Source of the DNA: an uncultured Oscillospiraceae bacterium | GTDB taxonomy: Bacteria; Bacillota; Clostridia; Oscillospirales; Oscillospiraceae | Length of the DNA stretch: 64,000 nt | Direction: 5' to 3' | Assembly (NCBI GenBank): GCA_934561515.1 | Contig: CAKTGM010000005.1 | Span: 1 to 64,000 of the forward strand | Shown: positions 51,766 through 60,531 of the stretch, in pieces | Layout: each line of letters opens with the position of its first letter | Position numbering within the stretch: the stretch's first letter is position 1 | The notes under the pieces: generated by a model | Told to the model about the DNA's origin: nothing | The model's database searches: none | What the model saw: the letters and a program-made list of their open reading frames with translations, nothing else | Translations under genes and position numbers: made by a program

Positions 51766-51836
51766 CAAAAAAACGGCGGCCGCCGGAAAAAGAACGAAAG
51801 CTGCGCTTTTTTGCGCAGCGGGCGCAAAGTACCGCC

Positions 51837-51865
51837 TTGCGGTCGAAAGCGCGGTGTGGTATACT
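51837..51865 (+). promoter_or_regulatory. Promoter of the M18 aminopeptidase gene
   Basis: TTGCGG (51837-51842), a 17-nt spacer and TATACT (51860-51865), 35 nt before the start codon. Confidence 0.7.
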
Positions 51866-51900
51866 CATATAATCAGATTACAAATGCGGAGGAAAACACT

Positions 51901-53172
51901 ATGAGCAGTATGCCGGCAAAGGAATTGCTGCGTTTCATTCAGGATAGTCCCACCTGCTACCATGTGACCGAGAACATTCGAAAGAAGCTTCTCGAAAACG
52001 GCTACACCGAGCTTTCCGAGCGCGAGAGATGGACGCTTGCGCCGGGCAAGCGCTATTTTGTCCAGCGCAACAGCTCGAGCACCATCGCCTTCCGCGTGCC
52101 GGAGACGCTCACGGGCGGCTTTGCGATGGCGGCGGCGCACTCCGATTCGCCGACCTTCCGCCTCAAGGAGCACCCCGACCGCCGCAGCGCGCACTATGTC
52201 CAGCTCTCCACCGAAAAGTACGGCGGGATGCTGATGTCGACGTGGTTCGACCGTCCGCTCTCCGTCGCGGGGCGCATCTTTGTGCGCGAAAACGGTGCGA
52301 TCGCGGAAAAGCTCGTGAATGTCGACCACGATCTTCTTGTGATCCCCAATGTCGCCATCCACATGAACCGCACGGCGAACGACGGCATGAAGTACATGGC
52401 GAACGTCGACACGCTGCCGCTGCTCGGCGGGAAGGAAAGCGGCGGCATCCTGCCCATCGTTGCAAAGGCTGCGGGCGTTGCGGAGGGCGACATCCTCGGC
52501 AGCGACCTCTTCCTCTACTGCCGCGGCGAAGGGACCTTCCTCGGCGAGAACGAGGAATACATCCTCTCGCCCAAGCTCGACGATCTCGAGTGCGCCTGCG
52601 GCTGCCTTGAGGGTCTGCTGAATGCAAAGGAGAGCGGGAGCATCGCCGTCTGCTGCATTTTCGATAACGAGGAGGTCGGCTCGGCGACCAAGCAGGGCGC
52701 GGGCTCTACCTTCCTGCGCGATACGCTGCGCCGCATCGCCCTGTGCCTCGGAAAAGACGAGCAGGACCTCCAGATGATGCTCGCGCGCAGCTTCCTCGTC
52801 TCGGCGGACAATGCGCACGCCCAGCACCCCAACCACGGCGAGTACGCCGACCCCGACAACTGCCCCTACATGAACGAGGGCGTGGTCATCAAGTTCAACG
52901 CCAATCAGCGCTATGCGACCGACGGCCGCTCCTGCGCCGTTTTCCGCGGCGTGTGCGAGCGCGCGGGCGTTCCCGTGCAGGTCATGTCCAACCGATCCGA
53001 CCTCCCCGGCGGCTCGACGCTCGGCTCCATCGCCGATACGCTCGTGCCGGTGAGCACCGTGGACATCGGCCTGCCCCAGCTTGCGATGCACTCGAGCTGG
53101 GAGACGGCGGGCGTGCAGGACTACGAAGCCCTTGTGCGCGTGATGACAGAGTACTACGGCAGCGCGCTGTAG
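51901..53172 (+). CDS. apeB: M18 family aminopeptidase (aspartyl aminopeptidase type)
   Basis: A 423-residue zinc aminopeptidase. Metal-site motifs are AAAHSDSPTFRLK, DNEEVGSATKQGAGS and the C-terminal LAMHSSWETAG. The family releases N-terminal acidic residues, which would feed aspartate and glutamate to the fermentation route encoded at 30-40 kb (inference). A GCGGAGGAAA site precedes the ATG at 51901. Confidence 0.92.
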   Translation: MSSMPAKELLRFIQDSPTCYHVTENIRKKLLENGYTELSERERWTLAPGKRYFVQRNSSSTIAFRVPETLTGGFAMAAAHSDSPTFRLKEHPDRRSAHYVQLSTEKYGGMLMSTWFDRPLSVAGRIFVRENGAIAEKLVNVDHDLLVIPNVAIHMNRTANDGMKYMANVDTLPLLGGKESGGILPIVAKAAGVAEGDILGSDLFLYCRGEGTFLGENEEYILSPKLDDLECACGCLEGLLNAKESGSIAVCCIFDNEEVGSATKQGAGSTFLRDTLRRIALCLGKDEQDLQMMLARSFLVSADNAHAQHPNHGEYADPDNCPYMNEGVVIKFNANQRYATDGRSCAVFRGVCERAGVPVQVMSNRSDLPGGSTLGSIADTLVPVSTVDIGLPQLAMHSSWETAGVQDYEALVRVMTEYYGSAL

Positions 53173-53192
53173 GATATTTTGCCTGCGGCGCA

Positions 53193-53221
53193 TGGACAAA
53201 GCGGCAAAAGTATGATAAAAT
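53193..53221 (+). promoter_or_regulatory. Possible promoter of deoC
   Basis: TGGACA (53193-53198), a 17-nt spacer and TAAAAT (53216-53221). Confidence 0.5.
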
Positions 53222-53274
53222 AACTCACTTTTCATACAAAATCCGCCTTCAACAACAGAAAGGAAGAAAATACA

Positions 53275-53964
53275 ATGGACGTTAAGGAAATTTTGAAGCA
53301 CGTGGACCATACCCTCCTCAAGCAGACGGCAACGTGGGAGGAGATCAAGGAGATCTGCGACGACGGCATGAAGTACGGCTGCGCGAGCGTCTGCATCCCG
53401 CAGACCTTTGTCAATCACGCCGCGCACTATGTCGCCGAGCAGCAGCACTACGGCTTTGGCCAGCTGCCCATCTGCACGGTCATCGGCTTCCCCAACGGCT
53501 ATACCCCCAGCGGCATCAAGTGCATGGAGGCTGAGACCGCCGTGGCCGACGGCGCGACCGAGATCGACATGGTCATCAACCTCGGCTGGGTGAAGGAAGG
53601 CCAGTACGATAAAATCCTTCAGGAGATCAACTCCGTGAAGATCTCCTGCCACGGCAACATTTTGAAGGTCATCATCGAGACCTGCCTTCTCACCGAAGAG
53701 GAGAAGATCAGGCTCTGCGAGGTCGTCTCTGCCTCCCACGCCGACTACATCAAGACCTCCACGGGCTTTGCCGGCGGCGGCGCGACCCGCGAGGACGTCG
53801 CCCTCATGGTGAAGCACATGACGAGCGGCAAGAAGGTCAAGGCCGCCGGCGGTATCGGCAGCTTGCAGGATGCCGAGGACTTCCTGAACCTCGGCGCCGA
53901 CCGTCTCGGCACCTCCCGCATCGTCAAGGCGGTGAAGGAGCTCGAGGAAAAGGGCCAGTTTTAA
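53275..53964 (+). CDS. deoC: Deoxyribose-phosphate aldolase
   Basis: A 229-residue TIM-barrel aldolase that splits 2-deoxyribose 5-phosphate into glyceraldehyde 3-phosphate and acetaldehyde. The Schiff-base lysine is Lys160 in YIKTSTGFAGGGAT. The start DHTLLKQTATWEEIKEICDD is typical. It lies 26 nt before deoD and supports use of deoxynucleosides as carbon source. Confidence 0.96.
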   Translation: MDVKEILKHVDHTLLKQTATWEEIKEICDDGMKYGCASVCIPQTFVNHAAHYVAEQQHYGFGQLPICTVIGFPNGYTPSGIKCMEAETAVADGATEIDMVINLGWVKEGQYDKILQEINSVKISCHGNILKVIIETCLLTEEEKIRLCEVVSASHADYIKTSTGFAGGGATREDVALMVKHMTSGKKVKAAGGIGSLQDAEDFLNLGADRLGTSRIVKAVKELEEKGQF

Positions 53965-53990
53965 GGAATTAAGAAAGAAGAGGGATCAAT

Positions 53991-54707
53991 ATGCCGACTC
54001 CGCACAACAGCGCCGTAAAAGGCGATTTTGCCAAAACCGTCCTGATGCCCGGCGACCCGCTGCGCGCGAAGTTCATCGCCGAGACGTTTTTGGATGAGCC
54101 GAAGCTCGTCAACAACGTCCGCGGCGTGCAGGGCTACACGGGGACTTACAAGGGCGTGCCCGTCAGCGTGATGGCCAGCGGCATGGGAATGCCGTCCATC
54201 GGCATCTATTCCTACGAGCTTTTCACGCAGTACGATGTGGATAACATCATCCGCGTCGGCTCGGCGGGCGCCCTCCAGAAAGAGCTCAAGCTCGGCAGCA
54301 TCGTTGCGGGCATGGGCGCGTGCACCAACTCAAGCTACGCTGCGCAGTACGGCCTTAACGGGACGTTCGCGCCCATCGCGGACTTTGCGCTGCTTTCCGC
54401 CGCCGTGCAGTCGGCAAAGGAGCTGGGGCTCGAAATGCCCGTTGGCAACCTCTACTCCTCCGATACGTTCTACGACGCTTCCGCCTCCTCCCTCAAGTGG
54501 GCGGAGATGGGCGTGCTCGCCATCGAGATGGAGGCCGCCGCCCTCTACTGCAACGCCGCCTACACGAAAAAGCGCGGCCTTTCGATCTGCTCCGTTTCCG
54601 ACAATATCGTTACCGGCGAGGAGCTCTCGCCCGAGCAGCGGCAGACGGGCTTTATCAATATGATGAAGCTCGCGCTCGAAACGGCTGTGAAGATGGCGGC
54701 GCTCTGA
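53991..54707 (+). CDS. deoD: Purine nucleoside phosphorylase (DeoD type)
   Basis: A 238-residue phosphorylase with TPHNSAVKGDFAKTVLMPGDPLRAK at the start, RVGSAGAL in the phosphate site and EMEAAALY in the ribose site. It splits purine (deoxy)nucleosides to base and sugar 1-phosphate, feeding DeoC after mutase action; the mutase is not in this window. Confidence 0.96.
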   Translation: MPTPHNSAVKGDFAKTVLMPGDPLRAKFIAETFLDEPKLVNNVRGVQGYTGTYKGVPVSVMASGMGMPSIGIYSYELFTQYDVDNIIRVGSAGALQKELKLGSIVAGMGACTNSSYAAQYGLNGTFAPIADFALLSAAVQSAKELGLEMPVGNLYSSDTFYDASASSLKWAEMGVLAIEMEAAALYCNAAYTKKRGLSICSVSDNIVTGEELSPEQRQTGFINMMKLALETAVKMAAL

Positions 54708-54733
54708 ATCTGCAAAAAAGGAGATACCATGCC

Positions 54734-55660
54734 ATGCGCGTGATCGATATTGAAAACATTGTGACGAATATGCGGGACGATACCCGCTTTGTCCTGCGCT
54801 GCGAGGAGGTCTTCCACGATAAGATCAGCTCCGCCGCGGCGAGCATTTTGATGAACAAGCGCCAGAAGCCCATCGTCTGCCTCACAGGCCCGAGCGGCTC
54901 GGGCAAGACGACGACGGCCATGCGCCTGCGCGAATACCTTGAAAACCTCGGCGTGAAGGTATGTATGCTCAGCATGGACAACTTCTTCCTCCCGCTCGCG
55001 GAGCGCCCGCCCGAGGCGAGCGACTGGGAGTCGCCCTACTGTGTGAACCGCCAGTGGCTCATCGACGATATCCACCGCCTGATGGACGGCGAGCTCGTCA
55101 AGCTGCCGGTTTACAATTTTAAGGACGGCATCGTCGGCGGCTACAAGCCCATGCAGGGCGACAAGGACGCCATCATCATCGCCGAGGGCATCCATATGCT
55201 CAACCCTCTCATCTTCGATGAGCTCAAGGGCGAGGCCACGGGCGTTTACGTCGCCCCGCGCACGCGCATCATCACCGAGAAGGACCGCATCGTCCGTCCC
55301 GAGCAGCTGCGCGTGGCGCGCCGCATGATCCGCGACTATCAGGGCCGCGGCCATTCCCTGCGCCAGACGGTCGAGCGCGCCGAGAGCGTCGACCGCGGCG
55401 AGCAGAACTACATCATGCCCAATAAGCCCAACGCGAGCATCCACATCGACACCTTCCACGACTATGAGCCGTGCATCCTCGCGCGCTACCTCAAGGACAT
55501 TCCGGAGTTTTACAGCCAGCTGGACGATGCCTTCATCGCAGACCACGGGCTGAGCGACCTCTTCGACGTTGTCAACTCCGTGCCGCCGCTCAGAACCGAT
55601 TATGTGCCGCGCGACTCCATCGTGCGCGAGTTTGTCGGCGGCAGCTGCTTTGAGTATTAA
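54734..55660 (+). CDS. Uridine kinase-like nucleoside kinase (phosphoribulokinase fold)
   Basis: A 308-residue P-loop kinase with Walker A GPSGSGKT (52-59), followed by SMDNFFLPL and the NRQWLIDDIHRLMDGELVKLPVYNFKDGIV region typical of uridine kinases. The C-terminal 90 residues extend beyond E. coli Udk (213 residues). The ATG at 54734 is chosen; an ATG five bases earlier is in another frame. It is 26 nt after deoD and forms a salvage operon with it. Confidence 0.85.
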   Translation: MRVIDIENIVTNMRDDTRFVLRCEEVFHDKISSAAASILMNKRQKPIVCLTGPSGSGKTTTAMRLREYLENLGVKVCMLSMDNFFLPLAERPPEASDWESPYCVNRQWLIDDIHRLMDGELVKLPVYNFKDGIVGGYKPMQGDKDAIIIAEGIHMLNPLIFDELKGEATGVYVAPRTRIITEKDRIVRPEQLRVARRMIRDYQGRGHSLRQTVERAESVDRGEQNYIMPNKPNASIHIDTFHDYEPCILARYLKDIPEFYSQLDDAFIADHGLSDLFDVVNSVPPLRTDYVPRDSIVREFVGGSCFEY

Positions 55661-55758
55661 ATGGTCGAAAAGTGAAAACAAATAGTAATCTGGAATCAGA
55701 ATGATCCGGAACGGAATCGAAATTTGCCCCATCCGGGCGGAAAAAGGAGGAATGGGAC

Positions 55759-56274
55759 GTGCGTTCTGACGAGCGGCGAAAGGCCATTGCCGATGTGCTG
55801 CGCGCATCGGACGGGCCCATCAGCGCCTCTGCGCTGGCGGAGAAATTCTCCGTTTCGCGCCAGATCATCGTGGGCGATATCGCGCTTCTGCGTTCCTCCG
55901 GCGAGGAGATCCTCGCCACCCCGCGCGGCTATGTGACGCCGAAGGAGGCGCGCGGCCTTCTCCGCCACATCGCGGTGAAGCACACGCCGCAGCAGATGGA
56001 GGACGAGCTCAACACCATCGTCGACAACGGCTGCACGGTGATCGACGTGACCGTTGAGCACCCGGTCTACGGGCAGCTCACCGGCCCCTTGCAGATCGCA
56101 AGCCGCTACGAGGTCGGGCAGTTCATCGAGCGGTGCAGGAATGCAGAGCCGCTCTCCCGCCTGACCGACGGCATCCACCTCCATACGCTCCTCTGCCCCG
56201 ACGAGGCGGCCTTCGAGCGCACGAAGCGCGCGCTGCGCGCGCTCGGCGTTCTGCTGGAGGAAAACGGAAATTAA
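55759..56274 (+). CDS. niaR: Niacin-responsive repressor NiaR (HTH plus 3H domain)
   Basis: A 171-residue regulator. Residues 5-60 are a winged helix-turn-helix (ISASALAEKFSVSRQIIVGDIALLRSSGEEI). The rest is a 3H domain with conserved histidines (LRHIAVKHTP, VEHPVYGQL, IHLHTLLCPD) that binds nicotinic acid with a metal. It starts at GTG (55759) with AAAGGAGG upstream. Immediately downstream is a promoter overlapped by a palindromic operator, so it most likely controls the next gene. Confidence 0.92.
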   Translation: MRSDERRKAIADVLRASDGPISASALAEKFSVSRQIIVGDIALLRSSGEEILATPRGYVTPKEARGLLRHIAVKHTPQQMEDELNTIVDNGCTVIDVTVEHPVYGQLTGPLQIASRYEVGQFIERCRNAEPLSRLTDGIHLHTLLCPDEAAFERTKRALRALGVLLEENGN

Positions 56275-56277
56275 GGG

Positions 56278-56306
56278 TTGACAATCCCGCGACAAACGAT
56301 TATAGT
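56278..56306 (+). promoter_or_regulatory. Promoter of the EIIC-like gene
   Basis: A perfect TTGACA (56278-56283), a 17-nt spacer and TATAGT (56301-56306). It is directly followed and partly overlapped by the palindromic operator. Confidence 0.88.
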
Positions 56307-56346
56307 GTCATGGACACGTGTCAAGACACGTTGTCCGTGACACTAT
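56301..56346 (+). promoter_or_regulatory. Probable NiaR operator (nested palindrome)
   Basis: A near-perfect inverted repeat of about 45 bp with outer arms ATAGTGTCA/TGACACTAT and a centre of GTGTC-AA-GACAC. Its TGTC/GACA half-sites fit what I recall of Firmicute NiaR boxes. It overlaps the -10 box and the transcription start, so bound repressor would block initiation. Confidence 0.75.
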
Positions 56347-56368
56347 TTTTTTAGGTTGTGAGGATATC

Positions 56369-57442
56369 ATGGGAACAATAAAAGCATTCTGCAAGCGCAA
56401 GAACATTGAAGTTTCGGCCAAGCGCTACGGCATTGACGCGCTCGGCGCGATGGCACAGGGCCTCTTCTGCTCGCTGCTGATCGGCACGATCATCAAAACG
56501 CTCGGCGACCAGCTCGGCGTGCAGTACCTGACGGACATCGGCAAGTACGCCATGAGCGTCTCGGGCCCGGCGATGGCCGTTGCCATCGGCTACGCGCTCA
56601 AGGCTGACCCGATGGTGCTCTTCTCCCTCGCCGCAGTGGGCTGGGCAGCCAACGCCGAGGGCGGCGCGGGCGGCCCGCTTGCCGTTCTCATCATCGCCAT
56701 CGTCGCCGCCGAGTGCGGCAAGGCCGTGAGCAAGGAGACAAAGATCGACATTCTCGTCACGCCCGCCGTGACGATCTTAGTCGGCGTGGCGCTCGCCAAG
56801 TGGATCGCGCCGCCCATCGGCACGGTCGCTTCCGCCTTCGGTATCGTCATCGACAACGCGACCAAGCTCCAGCCGTTCTGGATGGGCATTGCCGTTTCCG
56901 TGCTCGTGGGCATCGCGCTCACGCTGCCCATCTCCTCCGCCGCCATCTGCTCGGTGCTGGGCCTTACGGGTCTCGCCGGCGGCGCGGCTGTTGCGGGCTG
57001 CTGCGCGCAGATGGTCGGCTTTGCCGTGATGAGCTTCAAGGAAAACCGCTGGGGCGGCCTTGTCTCGCAGGGTCTCGGCACCTCCATGCTCCAGATGCCC
57101 AACATCGTCCGCAATCCCCGCGTGTGGATCGCGCCGACGCTCGCCTCCGCCATCACCGGCCCCATCGCCACGTGCGTATTCCATCTTGAGATGAACGGCG
57201 CGCCGATCAACTCCGGCATGGGCACCTGCGGCCTTTGCGGACCCATCGGCGTGTGGACGGGCTGGCTTGCCCCCACGGAGGACGCCATTGCCAAGGGCGC
57301 GGTGGCCATCAGCGCAACGGGCTTCGACTGGCTGGGCCTCGTGCTCGTTGCCATCGTGCTGCCCGCGATCCTCGCGCCGGCCATCAATATGGTCTGCCGC
57401 CGCCTCGGCTGGGTCAAGGACGGCGACCTGAAGCTCGACTGA
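56369..57442 (+). CDS. EIIC-like membrane transporter (PTS_EIIC_2 / PfoR family), candidate niacin-related transporter
   Basis: A 357-residue polytopic protein with about nine or ten helices and many Gly/Ala. It fits the PfoR-like EIIC family (MNGAPINSGMGTCGLCGPIGVWTGW is characteristic). No PTS EIIA, EIIB, HPr or EI gene lies near. The gene follows niaR and carries the palindromic operator in its promoter. Uptake of nicotinic acid or a related NAD precursor is inferred from this; the sequence itself does not show the substrate. The ATG at 56369 has a GTGAGG site. Confidence 0.8.
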   Translation: MGTIKAFCKRKNIEVSAKRYGIDALGAMAQGLFCSLLIGTIIKTLGDQLGVQYLTDIGKYAMSVSGPAMAVAIGYALKADPMVLFSLAAVGWAANAEGGAGGPLAVLIIAIVAAECGKAVSKETKIDILVTPAVTILVGVALAKWIAPPIGTVASAFGIVIDNATKLQPFWMGIAVSVLVGIALTLPISSAAICSVLGLTGLAGGAAVAGCCAQMVGFAVMSFKENRWGGLVSQGLGTSMLQMPNIVRNPRVWIAPTLASAITGPIATCVFHLEMNGAPINSGMGTCGLCGPIGVWTGWLAPTEDAIAKGAVAISATGFDWLGLVLVAIVLPAILAPAINMVCRRLGWVKDGDLKLD

Positions 57443-57502
57443 GTGTAAAAATTGTGTACTTTTTGTAAAGAATAGTGCCGATTATCATGAAAAAAGTAAA
57501 AT

Positions 57503-57546
57503 GGCGGAGAATCAGTCTTGATTCTCCGCCTCGTCTTTGCTATACT
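57503..57546 (+). promoter_or_regulatory. Hairpin and promoter region before the BMP lipoprotein gene
   Basis: An 11-bp stem (57503-57513 with 57520-57530) may end the EIIC transcript, though its T-run is poor. A promoter TTGATT (57518-57523), 17-nt spacer, TATACT (57541-57546) overlaps its right arm. The 80-nt leader that follows has no riboswitch that I recognise. Confidence 0.55.
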
Positions 57547-57627
57547 ATGGAGCAGAGTGCCGCTGGCACTTCAAATAAACCGGAAGGCGGGTTTCCACCG
57601 GCCGGGAGAATAAGAAAGGATAGAAGA

Positions 57628-58797
57628 ATGAAGAAGTTTTTTGCAATGCTTCTCGCTCTCGTCATGGTGCTGTCCCTTGTTGCCTGCGGCGATAAGAAGA
57701 CCGACGACAACCAGGACAACAACACCGACGACCAGCAGCAGGAAGAACCCATCACCTACACCAACCCCGACGACATCGAGGACAACATGACGTCCGAGGA
57801 CGGCAAGTATGAAGTCGCTTTCGTCACCGACGTTGGCCAGCTGAAGGACAAGTCCTTCAACCAGGGCACTTTCGATGGCGTGAAGCTCTACGCTGCCAAC
57901 AACGGCCTGAGCTACAAGTACTATCAGCCCGCCAACGGCGATCAGGCGACCGATGACGACCGCTACGACGCCATGAAGGCTGCCGTGGACGGCGGCGCCA
58001 AGGTCATCGTCTGCGCCGGCTTCATGCAGGGCGCTGCCCTCGAGAAGGCTGCTAAGGAATTCACCGACACCAAGTTCGTCTTCATCGACGGTTGGTCCCT
58101 CGGCCTTGACAACGTTGCGGGTATCTCCTTCAACGAAGAGCAGTGCGGCTACTTCGCCGGCTACGCTGTCGTCAAGGAAGGCTACGAGAAGCTCGGCTTC
58201 ACCGGCGGCGGCGGCGGCACGAACCCCGCCTGCATCCGTTACGGCTGGGGCTTTGCCCAGGGCGCGAACGACGCTGCCAAGGAAATGGATAAGACCGTCG
58301 ACCTGAACTACTCCTGGGAGTACGGCGCTTCCTTCCAGGCTTCCCCCGAGCTGCAGACCATGGTCTCCGGCTGGTATGCCAACGGCACTGAGATCGTCTT
58401 CGCCTGCGGCGGTTCCATGTTCCAGTCCGTTGCGGCTGCCGCTTCCGCTGAGGACGGCGCTGTTGTCGGCGTCGACGTCGACCAGTCCGCCGAGTCCGAC
58501 ACCGTTGTGACCTCCGCCATGAAGGGCCTGAGCGACGCTGCCGAGTGGGCCATCGCCAAGGTTTACGACGGCACCTGGGACGAGATCGGCAACAATGCCA
58601 CCGCTCTCGGTGTCACTGAGAACGCTGTCGGCCTGCCGACCGCTACCTGGTCCATGGTGAACTTCACTGTCAAGGATTATGAGGCCCTCTTCCAGAAGGT
58701 CTTCAACGGCGAGCTCACCATCGACAACAACTCCGAGATGGCCAACCCCGCTGAGGGCGGTCTGACCAACGTCAACGTCAACTACATCGGCGGCTAA
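57628..58797 (+). CDS. BMP-family nucleoside-binding lipoprotein
   Basis: A 389-residue binding protein. The signal peptide ends in the lipobox LVAC with Cys20, followed by an Asp/Asn/Gln-rich linker (24-44). The BMP/PnrA-like domain shows VAFVTDVGQLKDKSFNQGTFDGVKLYA and VGVDVDQSAESDTVVTSAMKG. Such proteins bind purine or other nucleosides. The gene is separated from its ABC transporter genes by a strong terminator and a second promoter, so the binding protein can be made in excess. Confidence 0.92.
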   Translation: MKKFFAMLLALVMVLSLVACGDKKTDDNQDNNTDDQQQEEPITYTNPDDIEDNMTSEDGKYEVAFVTDVGQLKDKSFNQGTFDGVKLYAANNGLSYKYYQPANGDQATDDDRYDAMKAAVDGGAKVIVCAGFMQGAALEKAAKEFTDTKFVFIDGWSLGLDNVAGISFNEEQCGYFAGYAVVKEGYEKLGFTGGGGGTNPACIRYGWGFAQGANDAAKEMDKTVDLNYSWEYGASFQASPELQTMVSGWYANGTEIVFACGGSMFQSVAAAASAEDGAVVGVDVDQSAESDTVVTSAMKGLSDAAEWAIAKVYDGTWDEIGNNATALGVTENAVGLPTATWSMVNFTVKDYEALFQKVFNGELTIDNNSEMANPAEGGLTNVNVNYIGG

Positions 58798-58819
58798 TTC
58801 TCACCACAGCACATAGTGA

Positions 58820-58853
58820 AAGAACGGAAGGCTCCGGCCTTCCGTTCTTTTTT
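58820..58853 (+). terminator. Terminator after the BMP lipoprotein gene
   Basis: AGAACGGAAGGC and GCCTTCCGTTCT arms followed by TTTTTT. Confidence 0.92.
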
Positions 58854-58886
58854 GCCTTCTGATACAAAATGCCATGAGAAAACCTT

Positions 58887-58915
58887 TTGCTTTTCATGTG
58901 GAATTATGATATAGT
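58887..58915 (+). promoter_or_regulatory. Promoter of the nucleoside ABC transporter genes
   Basis: TTGCTT (58887-58892), a 17-nt spacer and TATAGT (58910-58915). Confidence 0.7.
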
Positions 58916-58989
58916 AACTTATAACTATGGATTCCGTCCTCGCAGCGCAGCGCGTGCGGGCCATCAAAACGGAAGGAGGGCGAAAAAAC

Positions 58990-60531
58990 TTGGAGAATCA
59001 GTACGCCATTGAAATGCTGAACATCACCAAAAAATTCCCCGGTATTATCGCCAACGACAACATCACCCTACAACTGAAAAAGGGCGAGATTCATGCGCTC
59101 CTCGGAGAGAACGGCGCAGGAAAATCGACCCTGATGTCGGTGCTCTTCGGCCTTTACCAGCCCGAAGAGGGCATCATCAAAAAGGACGGCGAGGTCGTGT
59201 CCATCAAGGACCCGAACGACGCCACCGCCCTTGGCATCGGCATGGTGCACCAGCACTTCAAGCTGGTGGACGTTTTCACGGTGCTCGACAACATCATCCT
59301 CGGCGCGGAGACGACGAAGTGCGGCTTTTTGCAGAAGAAAGAGGCGCGCAAGAAGGTCGAGGAGATCTCCAAGCGCTACGGCCTTGCCGTCGACCTTGAC
59401 GCAAAGGTCGAGAACATCACCGTCGGTATGCAGCAGCGCGTCGAGATCTTGAAGATGCTGTATCGCGACAATGAGATCCTCATCTTCGACGAGCCGACCG
59501 CAGTGCTCACCCCGCAGGAGATCGAGGAACTGATGTCCACGATGAAGGAGTTTGCGCGCGAAGGCAAGTCCATCCTCTTCATCTCCCATAAGCTCAACGA
59601 GATCATGGAGGTCTCCGACCGCGTGAGCGTTCTGCGCAAGGGCAAGTACATCGGCACGGTCAACACGAAGGAGACCAGCAAGCAGGAGCTTTCCAACATG
59701 ATGGTCGGCCGCCCCGTGCAGCTCGAGGTCACGAAGGACGAGGCCAAGCCCGCGGGCGAGGTCTTAAAGGTCGATCACCTCTGCGTCCACTCCCACGTGC
59801 AGAAGCGCAACGCCGTGAACGACGTTTCCTTCAATGTGCGCGCGGGCGAGATCGTCTGCATCGCCGGTATCGACGGCAACGGCCAGACCGAGCTCATCTA
59901 CGGCCTCACGGGTCTTGACAAGCCCGCCTCCGGTACGATCACGCTCTGCGGCAAGGATATCTCTCATGCCTCCATCCGCCACCGCGGCGAGCACATGAGC
60001 CACATCCCCGAGGACCGCCACAAGCACGGCCTCGTGCTCGACTTCACGCTCGAGCAGAACATGGTGCTCCAGCGCTTTAACGAGCCGCGCTTTGAAAACC
60101 ACGGCTTTATCAACAACAAGGCCGTGCGCGACTACGCCGAAGAACTCATCAAAAAGTTCGACGTGCGCAGCGGTCAGGGCCCCATCACCCGCGCCCGCTC
60201 CATGTCCGGCGGCAACCAGCAGAAGGCCATCATCGCCCGCGAGGTCGACCGCGACAAGGACCTCATCGTCGCCGTGCAGCCCACGCGCGGTCTTGACGTC
60301 GGCGCGATCGAGTTCATCCACAGCCAGCTCGTCGCCGAGCGCGACCGCGGCAAGGCGATCCTGCTCGTTTCGCTCGAGCTGGACGAGGTCATGAGCCTTT
60401 CCGACCGCATCCTCGTCATGTACGAGGGCGAGATCGTCGGCGAGCTCGACCCCAAGAAAACCACCGTCGAAGAGCTCGGCCTTTACATGGCCGGCGCCAA
60501 GCGCACGGCAAAGGAGGAGACGGCAGTATGA
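58990..60531 (+). CDS. Nucleoside ABC transporter ATP-binding protein (NupO/YufO-like)
   Basis: A 513-residue protein with two ABC domains in tandem, as in sugar and nucleoside (BPD_transp_2 type) importers. The first half has Walker A GENGAGKST and Walker B ILIFDEPTAVLT. The second half has a degenerate Walker A (GIDGNGQTE) and SMSGGNQQKAIIAREV. I start it at the TTG at 58990 because AAGGAGG lies 10 nt upstream; an earlier ATG at 58927 has no ribosome binding site. Confidence 0.93.
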   Translation: MENQYAIEMLNITKKFPGIIANDNITLQLKKGEIHALLGENGAGKSTLMSVLFGLYQPEEGIIKKDGEVVSIKDPNDATALGIGMVHQHFKLVDVFTVLDNIILGAETTKCGFLQKKEARKKVEEISKRYGLAVDLDAKVENITVGMQQRVEILKMLYRDNEILIFDEPTAVLTPQEIEELMSTMKEFAREGKSILFISHKLNEIMEVSDRVSVLRKGKYIGTVNTKETSKQELSNMMVGRPVQLEVTKDEAKPAGEVLKVDHLCVHSHVQKRNAVNDVSFNVRAGEIVCIAGIDGNGQTELIYGLTGLDKPASGTITLCGKDISHASIRHRGEHMSHIPEDRHKHGLVLDFTLEQNMVLQRFNEPRFENHGFINNKAVRDYAEELIKKFDVRSGQGPITRARSMSGGNQQKAIIAREVDRDKDLIVAVQPTRGLDVGAIEFIHSQLVAERDRGKAILLVSLELDEVMSLSDRILVMYEGEIVGELDPKKTTVEELGLYMAGAKRTAKEETAV

